Shown here: in pieces, positions 41,410-50,450 of the stretch
How positions within the stretch are numbered: position 1 is the first letter of the stretch
Layout: every line of letters starts with the position of its first letter
The notes under the pieces: model-generated
Told to the model about the DNA's origin: nothing
Database searches by the model: none
The model's input: the letters and a program-made list of their open reading frames with translations, nothing else
Translations under genes and position numbers: made by a program
Source: JANMES01 sp038329865
GTDB lineage: Bacteria > Planctomycetota > Phycisphaerae > Tepidisphaerales > Tepidisphaeraceae
Assembly (NCBI GenBank): GCA_038329865.1
Contig: JBBQNK010000009.1
Coordinates: 1 to 64,000, forward strand
Direction of reading: 5' to 3'
Length of the DNA: 64,000 nt

Positions 41410-42261
41410 ATGTCAAAATTCATCGAACAACTTGAGTCGCGTGAGTACTTCAGCACGACGAGCCTGAGCAATCCGGCTTATCTCACCATCCTGCCGACCG
41501 AATCGGTCGTCAGCAGCCAGCTGAATAACGGCCATAAGTCCCAGCTTTATCTCATCCGCGTCGATCGCCCCGGCGAAATCGACCTGCGGTTGGAAGGCCT
41601 GACCGGCGATGCGTCGCTCTCGCTCATCAGCGATAAGAACCACAACAATCGCCTTGACAACGGCGAAGTCATTGCGAAATCGGATCACATTCTTGCCGCC
41701 AATGAAACGATCCGCAAAATCGCCACCGCCGGCATCTACCAAATTCTCGTCACCCAGGTCAACAGCAACACGCTGATCAACTACACGCTCCGCTTCAGCA
41801 CCGCGGCGTTTACCACGCCCGACCAGGTTGACCAGACCGGTAACGACGTCGCCCACGCCCGCGATTTCTCGATCCAAAAAGGAACGAATCGCACCGTCAA
41901 CGAATACGTCGGCGCCAACGACTCGGCCGACGTTTTCAAAATGGTTGTCACCGAAACTACGAAATACGATTTCCGCCTGAGCGGCCTGGTGAAAAATGCT
42001 GACATGACCATCACCGAAGCAAACGGCAACGCCCTTGCGACCACCACCGGCAGGGCGATGAGCGCCAAGACCATCTCCGGCCGACTCGAAGCCGGCACGT
42101 ACTACATCACGGTGACGGCCGTCGACGCCCCGACGCCGTACGCCCTGACCGCCACCGGCACGGCCTACCGCTCGACCGACGCGGACCTGACCACCCGTCG
42201 CGTATCGGCGTCGATCTTCTCCAGCAAGCCGATCACGGCTTCGATTGTGAGCTCGAAGTAA
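41410..42261 (+). CDS. Surface protein with two PPC-like domains and planctomycete sorting motif
   Basis: 283 residues. The N-terminus has the EQLESREYFS motif at residues 6-15, an equivalent of the LEPRxLLS motif of planctomycete surface proteins, with no normal signal peptide. Two bacterial pre-peptidase C-terminal (PPC)-like beta-sandwich domains follow (about 45-130 and 140-245): SQLYLIRVDRPGEIDLRLEGLTGDASLSLISDKN, then ADVFKMVVTETTKYDFRLSGL and AGTYYITVTAVD. It ends with Ser-rich residues. No enzyme domain is attached, so it may be a binding or structural protein. Confidence 0.8.
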   Translation: MSKFIEQLESREYFSTTSLSNPAYLTILPTESVVSSQLNNGHKSQLYLIRVDRPGEIDLRLEGLTGDASLSLISDKNHNNRLDNGEVIAKSDHILAANETIRKIATAGIYQILVTQVNSNTLINYTLRFSTAAFTTPDQVDQTGNDVAHARDFSIQKGTNRTVNEYVGANDSADVFKMVVTETTKYDFRLSGLVKNADMTITEANGNALATTTGRAMSAKTISGRLEAGTYYITVTAVDAPTPYALTATGTAYRSTDADLTTRRVSASIFSSKPITASIVSSK

Positions 42262-42287
42262 TTCTGTTTGTAAATGTGGTCTGCACA

Positions 42288-42443
42288 AATCGTCATCCTG
42301 AGGTACTACGAAGGAACTAGCCTAACTCGAGGGATCTAGAGCGAGTCAACTTCAGGTGTAGCGTCATCCCGAGGTACGCCGAGGGATCTCGGCCGTCGCA
42401 AATCAATCGGCCGTCGAGATCCCTCGGCGTACCTCGGGATGAC
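42288..42443. repeat. Palindromic repeats: truncated plus complete 'GTCATCCCGAGGTAC' element
   Basis: A left half-element at about 42288-42320 is followed by a complete one with perfect 28-bp arms (42363-42390 and 42416-42443). It is a sequence variant (CCGAGGTACGCCGAGGGATC) of the 9508-9588 family. It fills the 250-bp gap between two convergent genes. Confidence 0.88.
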
Positions 42444-42512
42444 GGTCGATGGGATGTTATAGACACCCTCTTAAGATGACGTAGTCCTTGCGGCGATAAA
42501 ATAGTCCGAACG

Positions 42513-43538
42513 TTACCGATCAAACTGCGCATCAAACGCGATCGCGCTCGGCTTGAAGTCGATCTTCTTCACGAACGCGGCGGCCTCGGCGGCGCCGTGT
42601 TCTCTGTCCATCCGGCTGTCTTCCCATTCCACGCTCAGCGGGCCCTGGTAGTTGACGTCGTTCAGCGCGACGATGATGTCTTCAAACACGACATCGCCGT
42701 GGCCGAGCGAGCGGAAATCCCAGTACCGGCGCGGGTCGGCGAAGCTGACGTGCCCGCCGAAGACGCCGACGGTGCCGTCGCCGTGGCCGAACCACGCGTC
42801 CTTCATGTGCACGTGGTAGATGCGATCGTGAAACGTGCGGATGAATTTCACGTAGTCCACGTGCTGGTAGATCAGGTGGCTCGGGTCGAAGTTGAAACCG
42901 AACCTTTTGTGATTTTTTACGGCCTCGCGGGCGCGCTGGGCGCTGGCGATATCGAACGCGATTTCCGTCGGATGCACTTCGAGCGCGAAATTCACGTCGG
43001 CCTTTTCGAACGCTTCCAGGATCGGGCCGAACCGCTTGGAGAAGTCATCGAAACCCTTCTGCCAATACTTCTGATCGGTCGGCGGGAAGGCGTAGATGCT
43101 GTGCCAGATGCTGCTGCCGGTGAAGCCGTTGACGACGGCCGGGAATGCAATCTTATCCGGGCAGGCGTCTCGAAATAATCGGGCGGCCTTGGCGGTCTCG
43201 ATCATTCGCTTAGCGGCGCGTTTGCGCACGCCTTCCGGATCGCCGTCGCCCCACACTTCCGGTGGCAGGATGGACTTATGACGCTCGTCGATCAGATCAC
43301 ACACCGCCTGCCCGACGAGGTGCGCGGAGATCGCGTAGCTGGTCAGGCCGAAGTCCTTCAGAACCTCCCACTTCTTCTTCACGTACCCTTTGTCTTTGAT
43401 CGCCTTATCGACTTCGAAGTGATCGCCCCAGCACGCCAGCTCCAAGCCGTCGTAGCCGAAGCCCTTGGCTTTTTTGCAGAGCTCTTCGAACGACAGGTCG
43501 GCCCACTGGCCGCTGAATAACGTGACGGGACGGGCCAT
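42513..43538 (-). CDS. Sugar phosphate isomerase/epimerase
   Basis: 341 residues from the ATG at 43538 (MARPVTLFSGQWADLSFEELC). A TIM-barrel AP_endonuc_2 domain: GYDGLELACWGDHFEVD, NFALEVHPTEIAFDI, RFGFNFDPSHLIYQHVDYVKFIRTFHDRIYHVHMKDAW and GPLSVEWEDSRMDREHG contain the metal-binding Glu/Asp/His set. It likely interconverts a keto-sugar or 3-keto-glycoside. Monocistronic; no transporter or kinase nearby. Confidence 0.9.
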   Translation of the reverse strand: MARPVTLFSGQWADLSFEELCKKAKGFGYDGLELACWGDHFEVDKAIKDKGYVKKKWEVLKDFGLTSYAISAHLVGQAVCDLIDERHKSILPPEVWGDGDPEGVRKRAAKRMIETAKAARLFRDACPDKIAFPAVVNGFTGSSIWHSIYAFPPTDQKYWQKGFDDFSKRFGPILEAFEKADVNFALEVHPTEIAFDIASAQRAREAVKNHKRFGFNFDPSHLIYQHVDYVKFIRTFHDRIYHVHMKDAWFGHGDGTVGVFGGHVSFADPRRYWDFRSLGHGDVVFEDIIVALNDVNYQGPLSVEWEDSRMDREHGAAEAAAFVKKIDFKPSAIAFDAQFDR

Positions 43539-43711
43539 GATGTTTGCTCCTTCGCGGGACTGAAATTCGTTGCAAGAATCGCGAGCGGGCATCTGAACGG
43601 CGATGGGGAAATCTGTCAATCCAAGTGACGCTTGCAATTCAGGGTTCCAAGCCGGTTTTGGGGGAATTTATTGGATGCCGGCCATTGCGATAGGATTGGG
43701 TGATCGACAAT

Positions 43712-43741
43712 TTTACACCACCGCCCGTTTCCCGTTACACT
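43712..43741 (+). promoter_or_regulatory. Promoter of tRNA-Leu
   Basis: TTTACA (43712-43717) and TACACT (43736-43741) with an 18-bp spacer, about 30 bp before the tRNA gene. The rest of 43539-43711 shows no feature. Confidence 0.6.
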
Positions 43742-43770
43742 GCTGAACTTCCCCGCTCCGGCGGGTGATC

Positions 43771-43852
43771 GCAGGAGTGGCGGAATTGGCAGACGCGCAG
43801 GACTTAGGATCCTGTGCCGAAAGGCGTAGGGGTTCGACCCCCCTCTCCTGCA
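43771..43852 (+). tRNA. tRNA-Leu (anticodon UAG)
   Basis: An 82-nt class II tRNA. Acceptor GCAGGAG pairs with CTCCTGC (43845-43851), discriminator A follows at 43852; the anticodon arm CAGGA-CTTAGGA-TCCTG gives UAG; a short variable arm (TGCCGAAAGGCG) and the T arm AGGGG-TTCGACC-CCCCT are clear. The 3' CCA is not encoded. Confidence 0.95.
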
Positions 43853-43937
43853 CTAACCGCTGACGATTTCGCAAGCGGGAAGAAAACGCGCCGGCGTCCC
43901 GGCGTGCGGCGGATGATGTCAGCCTGGAGGAACGACT

Positions 43938-45014
43938 ATGAATCGAATTAAAACGCGCCTGCTCGCCATGGCCATCGCGGGGATCACCTGCGCGACTGCC
44001 GTTGCGGACACGATCGAACTCCATCGCGACAAATCCGTCCAGACGCTGAACAACGTCAAGATCAGAGACGTGAAGGAAGACCAGCTCGTTTTCCTCTCTG
44101 AAGGCGGCAACGAACTTCAGCGGCCGTTATCCATCGTCTATCGCATCGAGATCACCGGCGAGACCGCGCTGAACGACGCGGAAAAAGCTTACGCCGCCGA
44201 AACCTGGCCGGAGGCGACCGACGCTTACAACCGCGCGCTCAAAACCGCGACCAAGCCGTGGATCAAAGATCGCATCAGCCTGCGGCTGGTGGATTTGGCA
44301 GGCAAAACCAATCGGTTCGATGTCGCCGCTGCGGGATACGTCGGCCTGGTCGCGAGCAACCCAACCCTGGCGGCGACCGTGAAGCCGACGCTCTCGACCG
44401 ACAAGGCCGCCCTCACCGGCGCCGTGGAACAGGTCGAGCACGCACTCGGCGATTCCAAGCTGACGGCCGACAAGAAAATCACACTCCTGCAGTTCGAGCT
44501 CGAGCTGCAAAATGCGCTCGGCGATAAAAAAGCCGCTGGCGCGGTCGTCGAGAAGATGCTCGCCACCGGCGGCCTCGACGCCAACGACCCGGCCATGCAG
44601 AAGCAAGTCGGCGATTTGAAAGTCGCCGTCGCCCAACTCGCCCTGGATAATAAAGATTTCGCCAGGGCGACCGCCTCGATCGAAGAATCCAAGGCCATCC
44701 TGACCGATCCGGCCCAGCAAGCGCAGGCGTTGTACATCCTGGCCGAGTCGAAGTACCAGCAAGCGCTCGCCGCCAAAACCACCGAAAAGACCGCGTGGCA
44801 GGACATCGCCATCGCGTACATGCGCGTGGTCGCGCTCTTCCCGACGAGCCCGAACGCCGGCGATTCACTGGCGCGAACCGCTTCGTGCTACGAGCAGATG
44901 AACGAAAACGAAAAGGCCATCAACGTCTACCAGAAGGTCGCCAGCAACTATCCCAACACCCCCGCCGCCAAGTCGGCCCAGGAATCGATCACACGGCTTA
45001 AAGCAGGAAACTGA
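43938..45014 (+). CDS. Secreted tetratricopeptide-repeat protein
   Basis: 358 residues; GGAGG lies 7 nt before the ATG. Signal peptide LLAMAIAGITCATAVADT (cleavage about residue 23). A short beta region with LQRPLSIVYRIEI then helical TPR units: AEKAYAAETWPEATDAYNRAL, SYQQ..-type segments, and the clear C-terminal pair AYMRVVALFPTSPNAGDSLARTASCYEQMNENEKAINVYQKVASNYPNTPAA. TPRs mediate protein contacts. It is followed 8 bp later by the PpiD/SurA-like gene, so the two are likely an operon acting in periplasmic protein handling. Confidence 0.87.
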   Translation: MNRIKTRLLAMAIAGITCATAVADTIELHRDKSVQTLNNVKIRDVKEDQLVFLSEGGNELQRPLSIVYRIEITGETALNDAEKAYAAETWPEATDAYNRALKTATKPWIKDRISLRLVDLAGKTNRFDVAAAGYVGLVASNPTLAATVKPTLSTDKAALTGAVEQVEHALGDSKLTADKKITLLQFELELQNALGDKKAAGAVVEKMLATGGLDANDPAMQKQVGDLKVAVAQLALDNKDFARATASIEESKAILTDPAQQAQALYILAESKYQQALAAKTTEKTAWQDIAIAYMRVVALFPTSPNAGDSLARTASCYEQMNENEKAINVYQKVASNYPNTPAAKSAQESITRLKAGN

Positions 45015-45022
45015 TCTACATC

Positions 45023-46984
45023 ATGGAATTTTTTAAAAAACATCAAAAGAAGATCCTGGGAGTCATCAGTATTGTTGCGATGGTCTTTTTCGGAATTTCA
45101 TCGGGCAATTGGAATCCCTACAACAGCAATCCGGTCGTCGCGACAATTCGAAATGACAACATTCGGCTCGAGGACATGAACAACTCGCGCCGGCTGTGGA
45201 CCATTCTGAAACACACCGAAATCGCACACATGTCTTCGGCGCGCGAAGATCAGGTCGTACGGGCAAGCGCGCTTCTGGGCATTGGCGAACAGATGATCGA
45301 TCAGGATCCGGACAGCTTTTGCCTGCTTCAAAAAGAAGCCGCGAATATGGGCCTCGTCGCGTCGCCCGACAGCGTGAACGAACTCATGCGCAACCAGGTG
45401 ACATTGAACGAATCTTCATCGACCGAAGAAGTTCGATCGACAGAGCTGGCCTTCGGGGCGCTGATGCAGGTGCAGGCCGCCTACCTTCGCGCTTCCGGTG
45501 CGCTGAAGACGACCGCCCCTGAGCGGCAGTTTTACATGGCGACGCTCGGGCAGTCGATCACGCTGCGTTACGTTTCGTATTCCGCCGATGAATTCAAATC
45601 CGCCGTTCCCGCGCCGACAGCCGAACAATTGAAAGAGCAGTTCGATAAGTACAAGAACTCGCTTGCCGATCAGGCCGATCAGGAGACCAATCCGTTCGGG
45701 TTCGGCTATGAGTATCCGAACCGTGTGAAGATGGAGTTTTTGTCGATCATTCGAGCGGATCTGCACAAGGCCGTCCTCAAATCCAAGGACGATGCGACCT
45801 GGGAGATTGACGCCCGCAAGGAATATCTTCGAAACGATTTTGCCTACCCGACTTCGCGCCCCAGCGAACCGTCTACTCGCCCCACCACCAGCCCGACCAC
45901 CCGGCCGCTCGGCTTTGCGGACTACAAAGAAAAGATCATCAACCAACTCGTTGAAGACGCCCAAGCGAAGCTGCTCGATGAAGTGGAGAAGAAAATCAAC
46001 TCCACGATGGCCGCCGACTGGGCCGCTTATCGATCGAGCGTGAATCCGACGACTCAGCCCACGACGCAGCCCGCCGCTGGCCCGATGACAGTGCTCGGCG
46101 TACCCTACGGCAGCCCCGAGTATCTGCCGAAGCTGGCGCTTCTGATCCAGAAAGATTTCGGCCTTTTGCCGCAGGTGAACCGGTACGCCAAGGACATGAT
46201 GTCGGCCAAGGAACTTTCGCTCCTTCCGGTGGTCGGCAGTGCAGAACTGATCAGCGACGATTTCCGCGTGCCGTCGCTGACGCTGTCAGAGTACACGATG
46301 AATTTCCTCGACGCGTTCGGCCACCAGCGTAACTCGCGCGACGCCGCCGCCACGCTTTCAATCCTGTCGCCTTCGCCGGAGTTGAAAGATCTGACCGGGA
46401 ATGTGCATTACTTCCGAGTGATCGCGGCTGAACCCGCACACCCCGCCGCCAGCATGGCTCCGTTCGCCGCACAGGTTGAAGCCGACTACAGACTCGCCGC
46501 CGCCGAGCGAAAAGCCAAAGAGCAGGTCGACAAGCTTGCCGCCATCGCCAAGGCCAAGGGCCTGGATTCCGCCGCAGCGGACGTCGGCCGAAAAATATTC
46601 CTCACCGGAAAAATCCTCGGCCGCGGCACGTCCCCGATGCCCGAACTCTCACTCAAGCCCGCATCAGAGCTGATCCTTCGCAAGGCCGCCTTCGACATGC
46701 TGAAGGGCCGCGAAGAACTCAAGTCCGGCAAAGCGCTGGCGGTGGTTGAACTGCCGCTGGAAGGAAAAGTGCTGCTGGTCTCCCCCGCCGAGGTGGCGCC
46801 GATGTGGTCGACGGACAATCTCTTCCGCGTGGAGTTCTCGCTTTCCCACGAATTGGTCCAGCAAGCCGATCAGTTATTCCGCTCGCACTGGTTTGATCCG
46901 AAGGACATCAAGAAGCGGCTTGATTATCAAAGTGTCGAAAAGAAAAAGGATTCCTCCGCCCCTGGAACGCCCCCACCGATGTAA
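45023..46984 (+). CDS. Membrane-anchored SurA/PpiD-like folding protein
   Basis: 653 residues. One N-terminal membrane anchor (KKILGVISIVAMVFFGISSG, about 10-29) and then a helical SurA_N-type region (about 40-190) like PpiD, an inner-membrane-anchored periplasmic chaperone. A middle part holds Thr-Arg-Pro/Thr-Gln-Pro linkers (about 278-300, 340-355). A weak peptidyl-prolyl isomerase-like region near 460-580 lacks the clear parvulin active site, so chaperone activity only is likely. Downstream of the TPR gene, upstream of tRNA-Lys. Function inferred from architecture. Confidence 0.72.
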   Translation: MEFFKKHQKKILGVISIVAMVFFGISSGNWNPYNSNPVVATIRNDNIRLEDMNNSRRLWTILKHTEIAHMSSAREDQVVRASALLGIGEQMIDQDPDSFCLLQKEAANMGLVASPDSVNELMRNQVTLNESSSTEEVRSTELAFGALMQVQAAYLRASGALKTTAPERQFYMATLGQSITLRYVSYSADEFKSAVPAPTAEQLKEQFDKYKNSLADQADQETNPFGFGYEYPNRVKMEFLSIIRADLHKAVLKSKDDATWEIDARKEYLRNDFAYPTSRPSEPSTRPTTSPTTRPLGFADYKEKIINQLVEDAQAKLLDEVEKKINSTMAADWAAYRSSVNPTTQPTTQPAAGPMTVLGVPYGSPEYLPKLALLIQKDFGLLPQVNRYAKDMMSAKELSLLPVVGSAELISDDFRVPSLTLSEYTMNFLDAFGHQRNSRDAAATLSILSPSPELKDLTGNVHYFRVIAAEPAHPAASMAPFAAQVEADYRLAAAERKAKEQVDKLAAIAKAKGLDSAAADVGRKIFLTGKILGRGTSPMPELSLKPASELILRKAAFDMLKGREELKSGKALAVVELPLEGKVLLVSPAEVAPMWSTDNLFRVEFSLSHELVQQADQLFRSHWFDPKDIKKRLDYQSVEKKKDSSAPGTPPPM

Positions 46985-46988
46985 AACC

Positions 46989-47016
46989 TTGACATCGGCC
47001 GGGGTGTGGATACATT
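46989..47016 (+). promoter_or_regulatory. Promoter of tRNA-Lys
   Basis: TTGACA (46989-46994) and TACATT (47011-47016), spacer 16 bp, 20 bp before the tRNA gene and immediately after the chaperone gene stop. Confidence 0.65.
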
Positions 47017-47036
47017 TCCCCCTCGCGCCGTAACAC

Positions 47037-47109
<73 letters not shown>

Positions 47110-47130
47110 TTGATCGTAACTCTCCCCTCC

Positions 47131-47149
47131 GCGTTTATTTCGTAAACGC
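47131..47149. promoter_or_regulatory. Perfect GCGTTTA-N5-TAAACGC inverted repeat before imuA
   Basis: 7-bp arms (47131-47137, 47143-47149). It lies 22 bp after tRNA-Lys and could be that gene's terminator stem (no T-run) or an operator for the imuA promoter at 47196. Confidence 0.4.
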
Positions 47150-47189
47150 AAAACGCCGGTTCAATTCGTTTCAAACTAAACCGCACAGA

Positions 47190-47224
47190 TTTTGATTGAC
47201 TCAAAAGTCTCACCATTCTATACC
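47190..47224 (+). promoter_or_regulatory. Promoter and candidate operator of the imuA-imuB cassette
   Basis: TTGACT (47196-47201) and TATACC (47219-47224) are 17 bp apart. A 6-bp perfect inverted repeat TTTTGA-N5-TCAAAA (47190-47206) covers the -35 element, the position expected of a repressor site. DNA-damage (LexA) control is usual for imuAB-dnaE2 cassettes, but I cannot claim this as a LexA box: the planctomycete motif is not known to me. Confidence 0.5.
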
Positions 47225-47253
47225 CTAACTAATACAAAACATCGGAGCCGTGC

Positions 47254-47949
47254 ATGCGATGGATAAGTTCTGCAGCCGGAGTGCTTTGCGCTCTCGATGC
47301 CTGCCACTCTCGGAAGGTGGAAGCCGATCCGCTGGTCACCGGGCTGGCGGCGGTGGATGAATTGTTACCGGGGCAGCATTGGCGGAAAGGGAACGTGCAT
47401 GAAGTGCTGGGGCCGAGCAACGGAGCTCTTTTCCCTCTGCTCGTCGTCCGGCAGGCGATGACGCGCGGCGCGATCGTCTGGTGCGACCCGGCCGGTGAGT
47501 TGTATCTGCCGGCCGTTGCGGCGATGGGCGTGTCGCTCGATCGCCTGATCCTGCTCCAGCCGCGGTCGCCGCAGGAGGCGTTGTGGGCGATCAGCGAATG
47601 CCTGCGTTGCAAAGGCGTGGCCGCGTGCGTGGCGCGGGTGGAGAAGCTCTCCATGCTCGACGCCCGCCGCCTGCAACTCGCGGCGGAGTGCGGCGGCGGC
47701 GTGGGGCTGCTGCTTCGCCCCGCCAGCGCGATCCACCAGCCCTACGCCGCCGCCACGCGGTGGATCGTTCGCCCGCAGCCGGGCGAGCGGACAGTGCACC
47801 GATGGACGGTGCAGTTGATTCACGGTCACGGAGGACGCGTCGGGGAAAGCGTCATACTGGAGGTGGGCCGTGACACGAATCTTGTGCGTGCATCTAAAGC
47901 AGTGGCCGATCGATCGTCAGCGCCGGCGACAAAGGCGATTACGGCTTGA
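47254..47949 (+). CDS. imuA: ImuA-like RecA-related protein of the mutagenesis cassette
   Basis: 231 residues with GGAG 6 nt before the ATG. The core LVTGLAAVDELLPGQHWRKGNVHEVLGPSNGALFPLLVVRQAM resembles the RecA/ImuA beginning but the Walker A Lys is missing (GPSNGAL), so it probably does not hydrolyse ATP like RecA. VWCDPAGELYLPAVAAMGV and ALWAISECLRCKGVAACVARVEKLSMLDARRLQLAAECGG follow as in ImuA. It helps recruit ImuB and DnaE2 for translesion synthesis. It overlaps imuB by 80 bp. Confidence 0.85.
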   Translation: MRWISSAAGVLCALDACHSRKVEADPLVTGLAAVDELLPGQHWRKGNVHEVLGPSNGALFPLLVVRQAMTRGAIVWCDPAGELYLPAVAAMGVSLDRLILLQPRSPQEALWAISECLRCKGVAACVARVEKLSMLDARRLQLAAECGGGVGLLLRPASAIHQPYAAATRWIVRPQPGERTVHRWTVQLIHGHGGRVGESVILEVGRDTNLVRASKAVADRSSAPATKAITA

Positions 47950-49891
47950 TACGCGAACGCTCAGCAACGCCGGCTCGCACGCTGCGCCGGACGTCGCCGA
48001 TGCAGCGTCGCGCATCGCAGACGCCGCGCGACCTGCGGAGAGCACTCTTCGTGTAGCCGGCGAGCTTGCTCGCCGTGGACGGTCGAACGGCGAGCAAGCT
48101 AGCCGGCTACACGCGACACCTGGCTTGAATGCTGATTCGCACGCCGCGCATTCCTCCCCGCAAATCGCACGCCTTGCGACCGGCGCCGTGAATATCGTTT
48201 CGCCCGCTACGCCCACATCGCCCCGCCCGAAACACCACGCGGTTCCGCTCGCCCCGCTCGTGCTGTTGCGGACGGTCGGCAATCGCCGAACCGTGATGCA
48301 CGCCTGCCCGCTCGCCCGCGCTTCAGGCGTTCGCGCGGGCATGTCGCTGGTCGAAGCCTCTTCGCTCTGTGAAGGGCTGGAGCATCGGGAAGCCGAGCCG
48401 GATAAAGACGACCGCGCGCTGGAGCGCCTCGGGCGATGGCTGGTGCGATTCAGTCCGATCATCACTCCGCTCCCCCCGGACGCGATCGCGATTGACGTCA
48501 CCGGCACCGAAGGCATTTTCGGTAGCCAGATAAAATTGCTGGCACTCGTTGAGAACGCGTTCGATCAATTGAATATTCACGCTGCATTCGCGACGGCCCC
48601 CACGCTTGGGGCGGCCTGGGCGATGGCGTATTCACTCGATCGCGGCTATCGCCTTATCGAGTTCGCTTCACCATTTCACACGCCCGCGCCGGAGCGAAGC
48701 GAAGGTGGGAATCGTTTTTCAATCCCCTCCCAAGCCTCAACACCCAGCGCCGCCACAAAAGCCTATGGCATCCGCCAGGCGATCGAACCGCTGCCGCTCG
48801 CCGCTTTGCGGATCGACGCGCCCGCGCTCGAAACGCTCAACCACCTTGGCGTGCAGACGATCGGCCAGCTCCTGCGCCTGCCGCGAAGCACGCTGCCGTC
48901 GCGGTTCGGGGCGTTGCTGCTCAAGCGGATCGATCAGGCGCTGGGCGTGCTGCCCGAGCCGCTGGTGGCGCTGCCGCACGTGGAGCCGATCGTGGCGGCG
49001 ACGGAGTTTGATGGAAAAGTCGAGTCGTTCGAATCGCTGGAGTATGCGATCGCGCGGCTGCTCGATGACGTGCTGCCCGAGCTGCGCCGCCGGGCGTGCG
49101 GGGCGCGGAAAATCCACCTCGATTTCCTGCGACAAGGCTCGCCGGCGGTGCGGAAGACGATCGCGCTCTCGCAGCCTTCGCGGCACCGCTGGCTGTTGAT
49201 GAATCTCCTGCGCTGCACGCTGGAAACGCTGGAATGCGACGAAGGGTTCATCGGCCTGCGCCTCGAAGTGATCGGCAGTGAAAAAGTCCTCGAGCCGCAA
49301 CTCTCGCTCTTCGAGCAGGAAGAACAGATCGGCCGATCGGAGCTGACGCACCTGGTCGAGCGACTGCGGCTGCGATTGGGCGAGCAGGCGGTGCAAGGCG
49401 GCGAGCTGGTGGAGTCGCACGCGCCCGAGAGCGCCGCCCGGCGCGTGCCGCTGGATCTGACCGCGAAGAAGCCGGCGCAAAAGACAAAACCGCCGCGACG
49501 TGTCGTGCGCAAGGCGCTTCTCTGGTACGCCGCCGACGGGCAAGGCGTGGCGGCCGTCTCTCTGGCGAATGAACCGGCGATCGCAGCGCCGCGGATGCTC
49601 GAAGAAAGAGCCGCCGAGCCCCGGCCGCTGCGGTTGTTCGCTTCGCCGGTGGAGGTGCGGTGCATCGTCTCGCCGTCGACGGATGAAGTCGGCCAGCCGG
49701 CGACGGTGACGCTCGACGGGACGGTGCATCGCGTCGTGCACGCCGTCGGCCCGGAGCGAATCACCGGCGTGTGGTGGGAAGGCCGCGACAAAACCCGCGA
49801 TTACTACGACGTAGAACTCCCCAGCGGGCGCCGGCTGTGGATTTTTCAGGTGCAGGAAAACCGGCGCTGGTTCTGGCAGGGGGAATTTTGA
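47870..49891 (+). CDS. imuB: ImuB, inactive Y-family DNA polymerase homologue
   Basis: 673 residues. Y-family fold without catalytic acids: the first motif is MTRILCVHLKQWPIDR in place of a Asp-x-Asp motif, and later IAIDVTGTEGIFG lacks the Asp-Glu pair. A clamp-binding motif QLSLF (about 482-486) links it to the sliding clamp, and an extended C-terminus ends in ELPSGRRLWIFQVQENRRWFWQGEF. Such ImuB proteins act as a hub between DnaE2, ImuA and the clamp. Oddity: an insert of about 90 residues at 30-120 is Ala/Arg-rich, and contains a palindromic repeat (48050-48113) translated in frame. Confidence 0.92.
   Translation: MTRILCVHLKQWPIDRQRRRQRRLRLDTRTLSNAGSHAAPDVADAASRIADAARPAESTLRVAGELARRGRSNGEQASRLHATPGLNADSHAAHSSPQIARLATGAVNIVSPATPTSPRPKHHAVPLAPLVLLRTVGNRRTVMHACPLARASGVRAGMSLVEASSLCEGLEHREAEPDKDDRALERLGRWLVRFSPIITPLPPDAIAIDVTGTEGIFGSQIKLLALVENAFDQLNIHAAFATAPTLGAAWAMAYSLDRGYRLIEFASPFHTPAPERSEGGNRFSIPSQASTPSAATKAYGIRQAIEPLPLAALRIDAPALETLNHLGVQTIGQLLRLPRSTLPSRFGALLLKRIDQALGVLPEPLVALPHVEPIVAATEFDGKVESFESLEYAIARLLDDVLPELRRRACGARKIHLDFLRQGSPAVRKTIALSQPSRHRWLLMNLLRCTLETLECDEGFIGLRLEVIGSEKVLEPQLSLFEQEEQIGRSELTHLVERLRLRLGEQAVQGGELVESHAPESAARRVPLDLTAKKPAQKTKPPRRVVRKALLWYAADGQGVAAVSLANEPAIAAPRMLEERAAEPRPLRLFASPVEVRCIVSPSTDEVGQPATVTLDGTVHRVVHAVGPERITGVWWEGRDKTRDYYDVELPSGRRLWIFQVQENRRWFWQGEF
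48050..48113. repeat. Palindromic repeat, 'GGCGAGCTTGCTCGCC' family, copy 2, inside imuB
   Basis: 27-bp arms 48050-48076 and 48087-48113, one mismatch, 10-nt loop. It encodes about residues 61-82 (RVAGELARRGRSNGEQASRL). The reading frame stays open through both arms. The same core occurs at 246-301. Confidence 0.92.
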
Positions 49892-49973
49892 GGATTGCCG
49901 ATTTTCAATTTGCGATCGAGAGGAGATTTTTTGCGGTCGTGGGTCAGTCTGACTTCTCGCGCTGTTTTTATCT

Positions 49974-50029
49974 CACGCCGGTCGCTGTGCGACCGGATTC
50001 CGGAAGCCGGCCGCACAGCGACCGGCGTG
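49974..50029. repeat. Palindromic repeat, 'CCGGTCGCTGTGCGACCGG' family
   Basis: Perfect 18-bp arms 49974-49991 and 50012-50029. A single-unit relative is at 41300-41322. Confidence 0.88.
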
Positions 50030-50450
50030 TCGATCAAACTGCACCAGCACCAGAATTCTCTTGACTTTAGTACGGCCGTTGTTAGGATCGAAGTCGACAG
50101 TGCAAATCGCGTTTTTGCTCTTTGAAAAGTGAATAAAATGGAGGCGTTCAAAGGGGGACGAAAATAGTCCGAAAAATGAGGGAAAACAGTCGAAAAGGGG
50201 TGAATTTAAGTCGTTTCGGGGTCGGAACGGGGGCGCAAAAGTTACCTTAGGACACCCTGTTTTTGCACACTTATTTGGCCCACGTGCTTGCGGTTAGTGG
50301 GGTTACGTAACGTGCAAAAAAGAGGAAGAACATTTTCCTCTCACCGTCGTTTTGAATCGCGATTTTCAGTGTAGCGTGGGTTTCAACCCACCATTGTGCT
50401 GAAACGGTGGATTGAAACACACCCTGCAAAACTGAGTGACGTGGTTTGAA

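Noticed and set aside
50100..50330. CRISPR array or leader
   Set aside because: There are no repeats of constant length with unique spacers and no cas genes; only loose AGTC steps and hairpins are seen.
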